A DNA stretch of 64,000 nucleotides from Woeseiaceae bacterium. GTDB taxonomy: Bacteria; Pseudomonadota; Gammaproteobacteria; Steroidobacterales; Woeseiaceae. The stretch spans positions 1 to 64,000 of the forward strand of contig JAJFKU010000029.1 of the NCBI GenBank assembly GCA_021773035.1. Reading direction: 5' to 3'. This document shows, piece after piece, positions 17,082-26,774 of this stretch. Every line of letters starts with the position of its first letter. Within the stretch, counting starts at the first letter, position 1. The position numbers and the translations under genes were made by a program. The notes beneath the pieces were generated by a model. That model ran no database searches and was not told the DNA's origin. It was given only the letters and a program-made list of their open reading frames with translations.

Positions 17082-18281
17082 TTACAGCGATTTGGCCAGC
17101 GCCTTTTCAAAGGCGTTGGCCTTTCGCGTTCTTACCCGCTCGAGCTTCAGCCACGCTGCCAGCGCATGCAGCTCTGTAGCGAGCGCACGGGCCGTCGTCC
17201 CCGCGGTGGCGCCAGGCTCAAGATGGGCAGTCTGTACCAGCAATTCGGATGCTTTTCGATCCGCTTTGAGATCGACCCGGGCGCTAATCGTGTCACCCAG
17301 CCTAAACGGTAAGACGTAGTAGCCCCAGCGCCGTTTTTCGGCCGGAACGTAGATTTCGATTCGATAATCGAAGTCATACAGGCGTAGCGCCCGTGGTCGA
17401 TACCAGACCAGCGGATCGAACGGCGACAGCAACGACGCGCCGGGGATTTTTCGCGGTGACGGCGCATTCGCGGCGAGATAAGCGGTATCGGACCAGCCAT
17501 CGACGCTGACCGGTGACACGGCACCCTCTTCCACCAGTTCCTCAAGTCGAGGCACGACGTCGCGGCGAGACATGCGATAGTAGTCGGCAAGATCGCTGAT
17601 GCTGGCAACACCCAGCGACTCAGCCGCCTTTCCGATCAGACACCGCTGTGCTTCTGCCCTGTCGACCGAAACCCTGCGATGATGTTCGTCGACAATACGC
17701 TCAGGCAGATCGTAAACGCGCTGGAAGTTCTTCAATCGCCGCCGTACAGCAAGGTCGCCGCGACCGAAATGTTGCTCAAGCGCCCAACGCGGCATTGAGC
17801 GATGCCAGTCACCGGGTTTACGTTTCGGACCTTCGACCGTCGGCAAATCGTTGGCGGTCGTCTCGCCGTTACCGCGAACAACTGCCAGGATTTCCTGCAG
17901 ATAGCTCTGCGCATCCGGCAGATGTTTCAGCGGGCTGTTTTTCCAGGGTCTGAACGTCTGGCGGCGATGAGCCAGTAGCGGCCAGTCGCTGCTGGCGACA
18001 ATTGAGGCTTCATGAGCCCACTGCTCGGTGTGTTCGCCGGAGTCGTAGAGATAGTGCTCAAAACGGCTTCGGTCGTAAGGCCCCAGCCGCGACCAGATCA
18101 TCAGGAAGTGGGCCGGCAACAGCACGTTGACGAAATCGAGCTGTAAGACCGCGATAGCGCTCATTACACGGCGAAAGTGCCTGATGTCCGTCGGCTTCGC
18201 GGGGCGCTCCCGGTCGAAGCCCTGTGCGGCCATAGCTATCCTGCGCGCCTCCGATGCGCTGATACGAACCCGCTGACTCAT
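17082..18281 (-). CDS. YcaQ/AlkZ-family winged-helix DNA glycosylase
   Basis: A 399-residue protein of the DUF1006 family. Near the N-terminus it has AIAVLQLDFVNVLLPAHFLMIWSRLG, which contains the Q-x-D catalytic motif of YcaQ-type interstrand-crosslink glycosylases, followed by the winged-helix repeats and the C-terminal WGYYVLPFRLGD block. E. coli YcaQ and Streptomyces AlkZ unhook interstrand crosslinks and alkylated bases. Convergent with the coiled-coil gene by 1 bp. Confidence 0.85.
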   Translation of the reverse strand: MSQRVRISASEARRIAMAAQGFDRERPAKPTDIRHFRRVMSAIAVLQLDFVNVLLPAHFLMIWSRLGPYDRSRFEHYLYDSGEHTEQWAHEASIVASSDWPLLAHRRQTFRPWKNSPLKHLPDAQSYLQEILAVVRGNGETTANDLPTVEGPKRKPGDWHRSMPRWALEQHFGRGDLAVRRRLKNFQRVYDLPERIVDEHHRRVSVDRAEAQRCLIGKAAESLGVASISDLADYYRMSRRDVVPRLEELVEEGAVSPVSVDGWSDTAYLAANAPSPRKIPGASLLSPFDPLVWYRPRALRLYDFDYRIEIYVPAEKRRWGYYVLPFRLGDTISARVDLKADRKASELLVQTAHLEPGATAGTTARALATELHALAAWLKLERVRTRKANAFEKALAKSL

Positions 18282-18287
18282 TCCCTG

Positions 18288-18683
18288 TCAGTGTCCCTCA
18301 ACGATGGCGTCGGCTTCGATCTCAACCAGCATGCCGGCACCGATAAGACGCGATACCTCAACCATCGATGTGGCCGGAGTGATCCCGGCGAAAGCTTCCT
18401 GATGAGCCCTGGCTACCTCCTCCCAGCGATCGATATCGGTGACGAACATGCGGGTTCGCACAACGTGCTCCAGACCGGCCCCGGCCTCTTCCAGCGCCGC
18501 GGCAACAATTTCAATGCAGCGTTTTGTCTGCAGGTACATGTCGTCGGCCCCGAACAACTCGCCGTCTGGGCCCACCGGCGCACTGCCCGAAACTGCAATA
18601 TGAGCACCGACGCGAACTGCCCGACAATAGCCGACCAGCGGTTCCCACTTCGCCCCTGTTCTTACCAATTTCTTCTCAACCAT
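18288..18683 (-). CDS. RidA/YjgF family protein
   Basis: A 131-residue protein of the enamine/imine deaminase family: RAVRVGAHIAVSGSAPVGPDGELFG, QTKRCIEIVAAALEEAGAGLEHVVRTRMFVTDIDRWEEV and PATSMVEVSRLIGAGMLVEIEADAI, which includes the conserved Arg and Glu at the active site. RidA proteins hydrolyse 2-aminoacrylate and related enamines formed by PLP enzymes. It is divergent from a PLP decarboxylase, which fits that role. Confidence 0.9.
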   Translation of the reverse strand: MVEKKLVRTGAKWEPLVGYCRAVRVGAHIAVSGSAPVGPDGELFGADDMYLQTKRCIEIVAAALEEAGAGLEHVVRTRMFVTDIDRWEEVARAHQEAFAGITPATSMVEVSRLIGAGMLVEIEADAIVEGH

Positions 18684-18751
18684 AACGCGTTACCATTACC
18701 CCTGCCAAAGCTATACTCCGATGCGCATGTTAACCCGATCGCGGACTCGAG

Positions 18752-20089
18752 ATGATCAATAAAAACGAACTACAGCACTTGCAGAAGGCCCTGAACATAC
18801 TCGAAGAGGGCTTCGCCGACCTGCCCGAATTCACACCTGAGTTTGAGGAAGACGCCGTAGCAACGGTGCTGTCAGAAGTCGCAACGCGCATGCAGGATAA
18901 CTATCCCTATTACCATCCGCTATACGCCGGCCAGATGCTGAAACCGCCGCACCCTGTAGCACGCATGGCTTATGCGTTGTCCTTGTGGATCAACCCGAAC
19001 AACCATGCGCTGGACGGTGGCCGTGCCAGCTCGGCGATGGAAAAGGAATGCATCGTCGAGATCGGCCGTATGTTCGGTTGGCACAAACCACTCGGCCATC
19101 TCACCGGAGGTGGCACGATGGCAAACCTCGAAGCCCTGTGGGTTGCCGGCAAAATGCAGCCCGGAAAGCGCGTCATTGCATCCGAACAGGCGCATTACAC
19201 GCACAGCCGAATAACCGACGTACTTGGCATTCCGTTTACCGCGGTACCCGTCGACGAATACGGCCGTATGGATACCGGCGCTCTGGAGTCACTGTTGCGG
19301 GAGGGCGACGTCGGTACCGTCGTCGTCACTATGGGCAATACGGGCCTTGGCAGCGTCGACCCGCTGCCCGAGGTGCTGAAGCTCCGTCAGGAATACGATT
19401 TCCGAATTCACGCCGATGCAGCCTACGGTGGCTACTTCGGACTTGCGGGCAATCTCGACGCTGTGACCACCGAATCCTACGCAGACCTCACGAACGTCGA
19501 CTCAATCGTCATCGACCCACACAAGCACGGTCTGCAACCCTACGGCTGCGGTTGCGTACTATTCAAAGACGCGGCAGTCGGCAGCCTCTACAAGCACGGC
19601 TCTCCCTACACGTATTTCAGCTCGGCGGAATTGCACCTGGGCGAAATCAGCCTCGAGTGCTCCCGCCCCGGTGCGTCAGCAGTTGCTTTATGGGCCACGC
19701 AGCGCTTGTTACCCCTTGAGGAAAACGGCGAATTCGCGGCGGCTCTCGGTCGTTCGATCGCAGCAGCACGGCTCTTCCACGATAAGCTGTCTGCGAGCGA
19801 GCACTTTGTGCCGCTCATGCCGCCCGAACTCGACATCGTTGTGTACGCGGTCAAGGCCGGCGACACTCACGCGGCCAGTATCAAAGCAAGAGAACTGTTC
19901 ACGAATGCTGCGGAAAAAGGACTGCACCTCGCACTCATGGAACTGCCAACATCACTCGCGGCCAACTGGCTTCATGATATCGAGGCCACAACGGAAACAG
20001 TAAGCTGCCTGCGATCGGTACTGATGAAACCGGAGCACGAAGACTGGTGCGACCGTATCGTTACCCTGCTGGAAGAATGCGTAAACTGA
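18752..20089 (+). CDS. PLP-dependent group II decarboxylase
   Basis: A 445-residue enzyme with GGGTMANLEALWVAG, HADAAYGGYFGLAGN (the Asp that binds the pyridine nitrogen and the Ala of the DAA motif) and DSIVIDPHKHGLQPYGCG, which holds the Schiff-base Lys. This pattern belongs to the glutamate / aspartate / aromatic amino acid decarboxylases. Substrate cannot be set from sequence alone; aspartate or glutamate and tyrosine-like substrates are all possible. Divergent from RidA. Confidence 0.88.
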   Translation: MINKNELQHLQKALNILEEGFADLPEFTPEFEEDAVATVLSEVATRMQDNYPYYHPLYAGQMLKPPHPVARMAYALSLWINPNNHALDGGRASSAMEKECIVEIGRMFGWHKPLGHLTGGGTMANLEALWVAGKMQPGKRVIASEQAHYTHSRITDVLGIPFTAVPVDEYGRMDTGALESLLREGDVGTVVVTMGNTGLGSVDPLPEVLKLRQEYDFRIHADAAYGGYFGLAGNLDAVTTESYADLTNVDSIVIDPHKHGLQPYGCGCVLFKDAAVGSLYKHGSPYTYFSSAELHLGEISLECSRPGASAVALWATQRLLPLEENGEFAAALGRSIAAARLFHDKLSASEHFVPLMPPELDIVVYAVKAGDTHAASIKARELFTNAAEKGLHLALMELPTSLAANWLHDIEATTETVSCLRSVLMKPEHEDWCDRIVTLLEECVN

Positions 20090-20506
20090 TCAGCTACTTT
20101 GCAACTGCATCAGTGCCCGCGCGCAAACGACCGCAATATAGAAACAGGCAAAGCCGCCGACCAGCGTTCCGACCAGGTAAGTGAACGAATAAAATACTTC
20201 GTTCTTCTGCAGCATCGTATTGATTTCCAACACCATCGACGACAGCGTCGTGAAGCTGCCACAGAATCCGACGGCGAATAACAGGCGATACTGATCCGGG
20301 ACGATGCCCGCTGCGTTAAACCACGCCGTACCGGCAATCAGTTGAGCGATAACACCCATCGCGAAGCAACCAAGAAGATTAGCGGTCAACGTGCCCCACG
20401 GAAACTCGACATCTCTTTGCAAAAATACGTTGAGGGCGAATCTTGCCATCGCGCCTATAGCGCCACCGGCTGCGACGAACAAATACGAATACAGCATGCT
20501 TCGCAT
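20090..20506 (-). CDS. crcB: fluoride exporter FluC/CrcB
   Basis: A 138-residue protein of four helices with the family motifs GGAIGAMARFALN, WGTLTANLLGCFAMGV (including the conserved Asn) and GFCGSFTTLSSMVLE (the GxxGxxTTxS pore motif). Works as a dual-topology dimer channel for fluoride. It ends 1 bp before the decarboxylase stop and starts 3 bp from the nitronate monooxygenase stop, so it may belong to that operon. No fluoride riboswitch was found upstream. Confidence 0.93.
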   Translation of the reverse strand: MRSMLYSYLFVAAGGAIGAMARFALNVFLQRDVEFPWGTLTANLLGCFAMGVIAQLIAGTAWFNAAGIVPDQYRLLFAVGFCGSFTTLSSMVLEINTMLQKNEVFYSFTYLVGTLVGGFACFYIAVVCARALMQLQSS

Positions 20507-20508
20507 CG

Positions 20509-21474
20509 CTACCCGGCCAGTTCTGCCAATGCCTCGTTGTATTCACGCTCTATGTTCAGAATGATGTCACGCGCCGGCAGTATGTTGTCTATATTGCCAA
20601 CGCCCTGCCCGGCTCCCCAGATGTCCTTCCACGCCTTCGCATCCGATTTGCTCGCCTTTGCGAAATCCATATCCGCTTTCGAGCCCTCCGGGAGGTTCTC
20701 CGGGTCCATTCCGGCGTTAGCGATACTGCCCTTGAGATAGCTGCCGTGAATGCCCGTAAACAGCGACGAGTAAACGATGTCTGCGGCGTTACTGTCGACG
20801 ATCATCTCTTTGTATTCGGCAACGGCATTGGCCTCGTCGCTGGCAATAAAACGGGTTCCGCTGTAGGCCAGGTCGGCACCCATAGCTCTCGCTGCGAGCA
20901 CGTCTCTGCCGCTGGTTATGCTGCCAGACAGAATGATTGCGCCGTCAAATTCGCTGCGAATTTCCTTAACCAGTGCAAACGGGCTCAGCGGCCCGGCATG
21001 GCCACCCGCACCGGCGCAGACCGCGATGACACCGTCGACACCCTGCTCTATGGCTTTGCGCGCGTGACGCAGACTGATCACGTCATGAAAAACGAGGCCT
21101 CCGTAGGCGTGCACAGCCGCTACGACTTCCGCCGGCGGCCGCAAACTGGTGATTACAATGGGTACTTCGTGCTCGACGCAGGTTTCCATGTCCTCACGCA
21201 AACGCGTATTGCTCGCGTGCACGATCTGATTAACGGCATACGGCGCTACCGGTGCATCGGGGTGCGTCTCGGCGTACTCGGCCAACGAGTCCTTAATCTG
21301 CTTCAGCCAGTCACCCAGCATCGACTGCGGTCTGGCGTTGAGCGCCGGGAACGAGCCGATAATACCGGCCTGGCACTGGGCAATGACCAACTCCGGCCCC
21401 GACACGATAAACATCGGTGCGCCAATCAGTGGCACTCTCAATTGGTCTCGCAGAGACTTCGGTAGCGTCATCAA
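20509..21474 (-). CDS. nitronate monooxygenase (2-nitropropane dioxygenase family)
   Basis: A 321-residue FMN TIM-barrel enzyme with LIGAPMFIVSGPELVIAQCQAGIIGSFPAL, the catalytic His block VCAGAGGHAGPLSPFALV, and SGSITSGRDVLAARAMGADLAYSGTRFIAS. It oxidises alkyl nitronates to carbonyls and nitrite or acts as a related flavin oxidase. Upstream of crcB in the same direction. Confidence 0.9.
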   Translation of the reverse strand: MMTLPKSLRDQLRVPLIGAPMFIVSGPELVIAQCQAGIIGSFPALNARPQSMLGDWLKQIKDSLAEYAETHPDAPVAPYAVNQIVHASNTRLREDMETCVEHEVPIVITSLRPPAEVVAAVHAYGGLVFHDVISLRHARKAIEQGVDGVIAVCAGAGGHAGPLSPFALVKEIRSEFDGAIILSGSITSGRDVLAARAMGADLAYSGTRFIASDEANAVAEYKEMIVDSNAADIVYSSLFTGIHGSYLKGSIANAGMDPENLPEGSKADMDFAKASKSDAKAWKDIWGAGQGVGNIDNILPARDIILNIEREYNEALAELAG

Positions 21475-21520
21475 AATTTCCTAATCAAGTTTTCTAAAGC
21501 AGGCTTCATTGCCACCGTTG

Positions 21521-22522
21521 TTACGGTGTTTTCTGATCAATGATGAGATTGACCGCCGGTGGATTCGCGGAAGAGCCAGGCTCCGGTCCGGACCAGATTA
21601 CAGACCCGGACCAATCGCCGGATTGCTCGGCCGGCTGACCCGACAGCGACACTCGCGCGACGACTTCAAAAGCCTGAAACCCCGATAGCGGTCGGCCCGG
21701 AATCATCGCATCACGATCACTGAGTTCCACCGTTGCCGGCAGCTCAGAAAGACGTCGCCGTACAACAGCAATCGGTGGCGAAGGTTGAGCCGCATCGCGT
21801 GCAATAACAAAGACGGTCGCATCGCCTGCGAGGGCCTCAGCCGCTTCGCCGGCGAGTTCGATGTTTACCGCAACGATACTACCTGGCAGCTCAAGCGGCG
21901 CAGGCTCAACACCTCGCCACTCATCGATTCTCGCCTGCAACAAACCACGGATTTCATCCGGCGCATCCAGGCTAAGCAGGAGTTCCCAACGCTCTGCAGC
22001 CAGAGTCGTATTGCCGCGACGGGCTGCAGCACCACCCGAATAGAAGAGCGCAGTGGCGTTGTTGGGCTCCAGTGCCAGTGCATTTTCGAACAGGCTAACG
22101 GCGCGATCCGATACCTCACCGTCCCGCTGACCCATCAGAGCGATCGCCAGAGCGACCATGGTCTGCGCGTTCTGACCCTGCTCGAGCTCGAGTGCTTTCT
22201 CGAAGGCGCGTATCGCGGCATCGAACTGCTGCAGGTTCTGATAAGAACGGCCCAGCATGATCCAACCCCGGACATCGTCGGGATTGTCTTCCAGCCGTGC
22301 GGCGAGCGCGGTCACCATTTCGTCGGCGTCCAACGCGGTCCCGGCACCGGACGGCACGTCGGGACTGCCGAGGTAACTATACAATCCGGCCGACAGCCCG
22401 ACGGTAAACAAAATCACGCCTGCCACCAGCGGTGTCAGGCTTTTCGCACCGCGGAACAGCGGCCAGGCAGCGAACGCCAGTCCCGCAAGCGACAGGCCAA
22501 TCAGGGCAATCCAGAAAATCAT
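21521..22522 (-). CDS. ccmI: cytochrome c maturation protein CcmI (TPR)
   Basis: A 333-residue protein from ATG 22522. Two N-terminal membrane helices (FWIALIGLSLAGLAFAAWPLF and PLVAGVILFTVGLSAGLYSYLG) precede TPR repeats (DDVRGWIMLGRSYQNLQQFDAAIRAFEKALEL and DRAVSLFENALALEPNNATALFYSGGAAARRG). CcmI holds the C-terminus of apocytochrome c for the heme ligation complex with CcmF and CcmH. It is the last gene of the ccm operon and overlaps ccmH by 4 bp. Confidence 0.88.
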   Translation of the reverse strand: MIFWIALIGLSLAGLAFAAWPLFRGAKSLTPLVAGVILFTVGLSAGLYSYLGSPDVPSGAGTALDADEMVTALAARLEDNPDDVRGWIMLGRSYQNLQQFDAAIRAFEKALELEQGQNAQTMVALAIALMGQRDGEVSDRAVSLFENALALEPNNATALFYSGGAAARRGNTTLAAERWELLLSLDAPDEIRGLLQARIDEWRGVEPAPLELPGSIVAVNIELAGEAAEALAGDATVFVIARDAAQPSPPIAVVRRRLSELPATVELSDRDAMIPGRPLSGFQAFEVVARVSLSGQPAEQSGDWSGSVIWSGPEPGSSANPPAVNLIIDQKTP

Positions 22523-22929
22523 TGCTCGTCCAGCGGCAGCGCCATACGGTGTCGCACCACGCCGACTATCGCAAACCCGCCGACCAATAACAGTAAGAAC
22601 GGCGCTATCCACAGGATCAGCGTTTTGCCGGTCGCTCGTGGTCGATACAGGACGAAATCGCCGTAACGCGTCACCAGAAAGTCGGCGATCTCCGTGTCGC
22701 TCTTGCCCTCCATCATCAAGCGTCGAATCTCGCGCCTGAGATCGGCCGCAATGAAGGCGTTCGAGTCTTTAATATTCTGGTTTTGACAGGTCACGCAACG
22801 AACCTCCGCAATGATCCTCTCATAGCGCTCCTGCTGGGCCGGGTCCTCAAAGGCCTTTCCGGTGTCAATCGCCATGACGGTCGGGGCCAGACAAGCTGCT
22901 GTAAGACAAATAACGATACGCCGAATCAT
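22519..22929 (-). CDS. ccmH: cytochrome c maturation protein CcmH
   Basis: A 136-residue protein from ATG 22929 with a signal sequence, the redox motif VRCVTCQNQNIKDSNAFIAADLR (C-x2-C) and a C-terminal membrane helix (LILWIAPFLLLLVGGFAIV). CcmH reduces the CxxCH cysteines of apocytochromes or passes reductant with CcmG. The frame is open further up to 23130 but the RRIVICLTAACLAP signal marks the start. Coupled by overlaps to ccmG and ccmI. Confidence 0.92.
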   Translation of the reverse strand: MIRRIVICLTAACLAPTVMAIDTGKAFEDPAQQERYERIIAEVRCVTCQNQNIKDSNAFIAADLRREIRRLMMEGKSDTEIADFLVTRYGDFVLYRPRATGKTLILWIAPFLLLLVGGFAIVGVVRHRMALPLDEQ

Positions 22930-23450
22930 TTTCCAAGCTCCGCAATGCGCGGCACGAACTCGCGCTCCCAATGGGAAGCACTGAGCGGCCCGGTAAACCG
23001 GTAGACAACCTCCCCTTCCTGGCTCAGCAGAAAGGTCTCCGGCGCACCGTACACTCCCCAATCGATCCCGACCCGGCCGTCTTCGTCGAAGCCTGAAGCG
23101 ACGTACGGATCGCCATACTGCGCCAGCCACTGAATGGCATCGGGACGATTGTCACGCCAGTTAATGCCGTAGATAGGTATGTCCCCCTGCTGTGCGAGCT
23201 GCATGAGGAAACCGTGCTCGGCACGACAACCAACACACCAGGTCGCCCAGACGTTTACCAGCGAAACCTGTCCGGTCAGATCGGCAGATGCCAGATTTCG
23301 CGTATTGTCCCTGAGCGTCGGCAGGTCGAATTCCGGAGCCGCTTTGCCAATATACTGCGATGGCAGCTTCGACGGATCGCTGCGCAGTCCCAGCACCAGG
23401 AACGGCAGGAAGACAATCACTGCGACCAGCGGCAAAAGATAGCGATTCAT
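22926..23450 (-). CDS. ccmG: thiol:disulfide interchange protein CcmG/DsbE
   Basis: A 174-residue membrane-anchored thioredoxin-fold protein: N-terminal helix (LPLVAVIVFLPFLVLGL) and the active site NVWATWCVGCRAEHGFLM (WCxxC). It keeps apocytochrome cysteines reduced in the periplasm. Lies between ccmF and ccmH with 4-bp overlaps on both sides. Confidence 0.93.
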   Translation of the reverse strand: MNRYLLPLVAVIVFLPFLVLGLRSDPSKLPSQYIGKAAPEFDLPTLRDNTRNLASADLTGQVSLVNVWATWCVGCRAEHGFLMQLAQQGDIPIYGINWRDNRPDAIQWLAQYGDPYVASGFDEDGRVGIDWGVYGAPETFLLSQEGEVVYRFTGPLSASHWEREFVPRIAELGK

Positions 23451-25384
23451 GCAGCGCTCTCCTGGGCCGCTCCACGCCGGTACCGACGGTCGCTAACCGC
23501 GACAATACCGCCGAGCGCCATGACGAACGCGGCGACCCAGAGAAAACTGATCATCGGCTTGTATTGAATGCGGACACTCCAGGCGCCATCACCAAGCTGG
23601 TCGCCGAGCGCAACGAACAGATCCTTGTTCCAGGTCGGGTGGATACCGGCTTCCGTCATCCAGCTTTTTTGCACCAGATACTGTCGTTTCTGTGGCCGCA
23701 CAGTGCCAACGTAGGTTCCGTCGCGGCGGATTTCAACCACGCCCTCTATCGCGGTGTAGTTAGGACCCTGCACCTCCCGCAATTCTCGCAGCTCGAATTG
23801 AAAGCCGCTGACGTCAACTGACTCGCCAACCCGCATGGAACGATCGGATTCGACACCAAAAGCGGATACCACGGTGGCGCCGAGAACGAAAAGCCCCATA
23901 CCCAGGTGCGCGATGCACATTCCCAGTGCCGCTCTTGTGATCGCTGCCGCACCTTCCTTGCGCCGCCACGACCGTATCGGCTGTATCAGCGACGAAATCA
24001 CGATCCACACCGCCGCTATGCTACCGACTGCCAGCATCAGACTGACGCGACCGTAAAACAACAGCGGCAGAACGACCCCAATGATGACCGCAGCGATCGC
24101 CGGCAGCCGTAGGAGCCTTAACCAGGGTTGTTTGTTTTGCTGTCTCCACGCCGTATGCATGCCGAGACCCAGCAGAAATATTAACGGAATCATCGGCACC
24201 AGGAACGCTATCTCAAACCAGGGCGCCCCAACCGATATCTTGCCACCGTTCAGCATTTCCACGATCAGCGGCGCCAGAGTACCCAGCAGTACCAGCGTGG
24301 TAGCGATTACCAACAGCACATTGTTTAGCAGCAAGAACATTTCACGAGACAGCAGCCTGAACCCGGCGCTGGAGTCCAACGCCGGTGCACGCCAGGCATA
24401 CAAAACCAGCGCACCGACAACGACAACCGTGAGAAACGACAGAATAAAAAAGCCGCGCGTCGGGTCGGTCGCGAACGCATGCACTGATACGATAATGCCC
24501 GAGCGCACCAGGAACGTGCCTAACAGGCTGAGTGAAAACGCGGAGATGGCGAGTAGCAGGGTCCAGCTTTTGAACAAGCCACGTCGCTCGGTTACCGCGA
24601 GGGAATGGATTAACGCGGTACCGATTAACCACGGCATAAACGAGGCGTTTTCGACAGGGTCCCAGAACCACCAGCCACCCCAGCCAAGCTCGTAGTAAGC
24701 CCACCAGCTACCAAGCGCGATACCGACGGTCAGAAACGCCCAGGCAGTAACGGTCCACGGCCGAGCCCAGCGCGCCCAATTCTGATCCAGATCACCGCCG
24801 ATCATCGCTGCAATCGCGAATGCAAATGCGACTGAGAATCCGACGTAACCGATATAAAGAAGCGGCGGATGAATGGCAAGACCGGGGTCCTGCAGTAGCG
24901 GATTCAGATCCGCCCCGTCGACGGCTGCCGGTATCAAACGTTCGAACGGATTCGATGTCAGCAATGCGAACAACAGAAAGCCGATCGAAAGAACCCCCAG
25001 TACACCGATGACCCGCGCGACGAGTTTTTCCGGCATGTCCGAACTGAACCTGGCGACCGCCATGGTCCAGGCGGCGAGGATCAGAATCCACATCAGCAGC
25101 GAACCCTCATGGGCGCTCCACACAGCCGACACTTTATAACCTGTGGGCAATGCGAGCTGCGAGTGGTTCGCAACATAAAGAACCGAGAAATCGTCCTGTA
25201 GAAACGCCCAGGTCAGGCAGAAAAACGAGACCGCGACAAAAAAGAACTGGCCAACGGCCGCCGATCGCGCGACAGACATCATCGCTGCGTCATTACGATG
25301 CGCGCCGAGCAACGGCAGCACGGCCTGACAAGCAGCCAGCGCCAGCGCAAGAATCAGCGCAAAGTGCCCAATCTCAGGAACCAT
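23447..25384 (-). CDS. ccmF: heme lyase subunit CcmF
   Basis: A 645-residue polytopic membrane protein with the tryptophan-rich WWD motif (GWGGWWFWDPVENASFMPWL), APLLLY-type heme ligand regions and a large periplasmic loop near the C-terminus. CcmF with CcmH and CcmI attaches heme to apocytochromes. Length is normal for the family. Confidence 0.95.
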   Translation of the reverse strand: MVPEIGHFALILALALAACQAVLPLLGAHRNDAAMMSVARSAAVGQFFFVAVSFFCLTWAFLQDDFSVLYVANHSQLALPTGYKVSAVWSAHEGSLLMWILILAAWTMAVARFSSDMPEKLVARVIGVLGVLSIGFLLFALLTSNPFERLIPAAVDGADLNPLLQDPGLAIHPPLLYIGYVGFSVAFAFAIAAMIGGDLDQNWARWARPWTVTAWAFLTVGIALGSWWAYYELGWGGWWFWDPVENASFMPWLIGTALIHSLAVTERRGLFKSWTLLLAISAFSLSLLGTFLVRSGIIVSVHAFATDPTRGFFILSFLTVVVVGALVLYAWRAPALDSSAGFRLLSREMFLLLNNVLLVIATTLVLLGTLAPLIVEMLNGGKISVGAPWFEIAFLVPMIPLIFLLGLGMHTAWRQQNKQPWLRLLRLPAIAAVIIGVVLPLLFYGRVSLMLAVGSIAAVWIVISSLIQPIRSWRRKEGAAAITRAALGMCIAHLGMGLFVLGATVVSAFGVESDRSMRVGESVDVSGFQFELRELREVQGPNYTAIEGVVEIRRDGTYVGTVRPQKRQYLVQKSWMTEAGIHPTWNKDLFVALGDQLGDGAWSVRIQYKPMISFLWVAAFVMALGGIVAVSDRRYRRGAAQESAA

Positions 25385-25854
25385 CAGGCCTCACACTCTG
25401 CGACAGTTCCCTGCGCCGTTGCGATCTTGTCTTCGACGTGCTTGTTGATCGATTCGGCTACTTCCGGCGCCATGTATTCCTCATCGTGCTTGGCAAGAAT
25501 CTTACTCGCCACAAACACCTTGTCATCGCCCATACGACCGTGCGCGACTACGCCCTGCCCCTCACGGAACAGGTCCGGCAGAACACCGCTGTATACGACA
25601 CCAAGTTCACAGCGCGTATCGGTTACGCGAAAGCGCATATCGAGTGAACCTTCTTCGCGCTGCACACTATCCGCGACCACGAGTCCACCGATTCTGAAAT
25701 TTCTTTCGGTCGGATAGTCACCAGCGACCACACTGGATATCTCAACGAAAAACATCATGTTCTCTTCGAATGCTCGTAAGCTAAGTCCTGCTGCTACAGC
25801 GACACCGAGTGCAGCTAAACCAACGGCGAGCATTCTTTGTTGTCTGGGCTTCAT
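25384..25854 (-). CDS. ccmE: heme chaperone CcmE
   Basis: A 156-residue membrane-anchored beta-barrel protein. The KHDEEYMAPE block holds the His that binds heme covalently, and EGQGVVAHGRMGDDKVFVASKILA precedes it. It carries heme from CcmC to CcmF. Overlaps ccmD by 4 bp. Confidence 0.93.
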   Translation of the reverse strand: MKPRQQRMLAVGLAALGVAVAAGLSLRAFEENMMFFVEISSVVAGDYPTERNFRIGGLVVADSVQREEGSLDMRFRVTDTRCELGVVYSGVLPDLFREGQGVVAHGRMGDDKVFVASKILAKHDEEYMAPEVAESINKHVEDKIATAQGTVAECEA

Positions 25855-26012
25855 TCCCGTTCTCCAAGCGCCTTGATGCGCACTTCGATATCACGATACA
25901 CACGTCGATGGCGGGCTCGCGCACGCCAGTCGCTAAGTACCATGACGATAAGTGTCAGTCCGAAACAACTCCATACGTAGGCGCCGTAATCGCCCATCGC
26001 CAGACTTTCCAT
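25851..26012 (-). CDS. ccmD: heme exporter protein CcmD
   Basis: A 53-residue protein with a single helix (GAYVWSCFGLTLIVMVLSD) followed by a basic tail (WRARARHRRVYRDIEVRI), the normal CcmD layout. It helps release holo-CcmE from the CcmABC complex. Start ATG 26012, sharing a base with the ccmC stop. Confidence 0.88.
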   Translation of the reverse strand: MESLAMGDYGAYVWSCFGLTLIVMVLSDWRARARHRRVYRDIEVRIKALGERE

Positions 26013-26764
26013 TAGCGGCCTCCTATCGGCGCAAGAACAAGCTCTCGAACCCAACGCGAGCGCCGCTCCCGAAACAGCACCTCGGTCCTGACGCGGCGCG
26101 CCAACAGGGCGCCGAACAGCAACGTGAAGCCGAGGATCATCGCGAGCAGCGGATACAACATCGCAGGATCCATTGCTGGACCGCCTTTCTTCAATAGTGT
26201 CTGCCCCTGATGCAGCGAACTCCACCACTCAACCGAGTAGTGCACAATGACGACGTTCACAACGCCGACCAGCGCGAGCACCGCGCTTGCCTTGTCCGCT
26301 TTCGCCGTATCGTCGATGGCCGAGCGCAGCGCCATGTAACCGAAGTACAGAAACAACAGGATCAACTGTGATGTCAATCGGGGATCACCCCACTCCCACC
26401 AGGTGCCCCACATTGGACGCCCCCAGATGGAACCGGTTAAAAGCGCGAGAAATGTAAACGCGGCACCCAGGGGCGCAACGGCAGCACCGACGGCGTGTGC
26501 CAGTTTCATCCGCCAGATCAAACCGATGCCACCGCCGACGGCCATGAACATGTAGGCCATCATCGACAGATAGGCCGTGGGTACGTGCACGTAAATAATC
26601 CGAAAAGCATCCCCTTGCTGATAGTCCTCGGGCGCCACGAACAAACCGTTATAGGTGCCGTAGGCGATCAAGAGCAATCCCGGAATTGCGAGCCACGGAA
26701 TCAGTATTGCCGCAAGCCTGTAAAAGTGCGGTGGAGATGCCAGCTTATGAAAAAACGTCCACAT
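26012..26764 (-). CDS. ccmC: heme export protein CcmC
   Basis: A 250-residue protein with six helices and the WWD motif GTWWEWGDPRLTSQLILLFLYFGYMAL. Conserved His residues lie in IIYVHVPTAYLSM and HYSVEWWSSLHQG. It loads heme on CcmE. Start ATG 26764 chosen because the frame further upstream reads into ccmB on an unrelated sequence. Confidence 0.95.
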   Translation of the reverse strand: MWTFFHKLASPPHFYRLAAILIPWLAIPGLLLIAYGTYNGLFVAPEDYQQGDAFRIIYVHVPTAYLSMMAYMFMAVGGGIGLIWRMKLAHAVGAAVAPLGAAFTFLALLTGSIWGRPMWGTWWEWGDPRLTSQLILLFLYFGYMALRSAIDDTAKADKASAVLALVGVVNVVIVHYSVEWWSSLHQGQTLLKKGGPAMDPAMLYPLLAMILGFTLLFGALLARRVRTEVLFRERRSRWVRELVLAPIGGR

Positions 26765-26774
26765 AGTTATAATT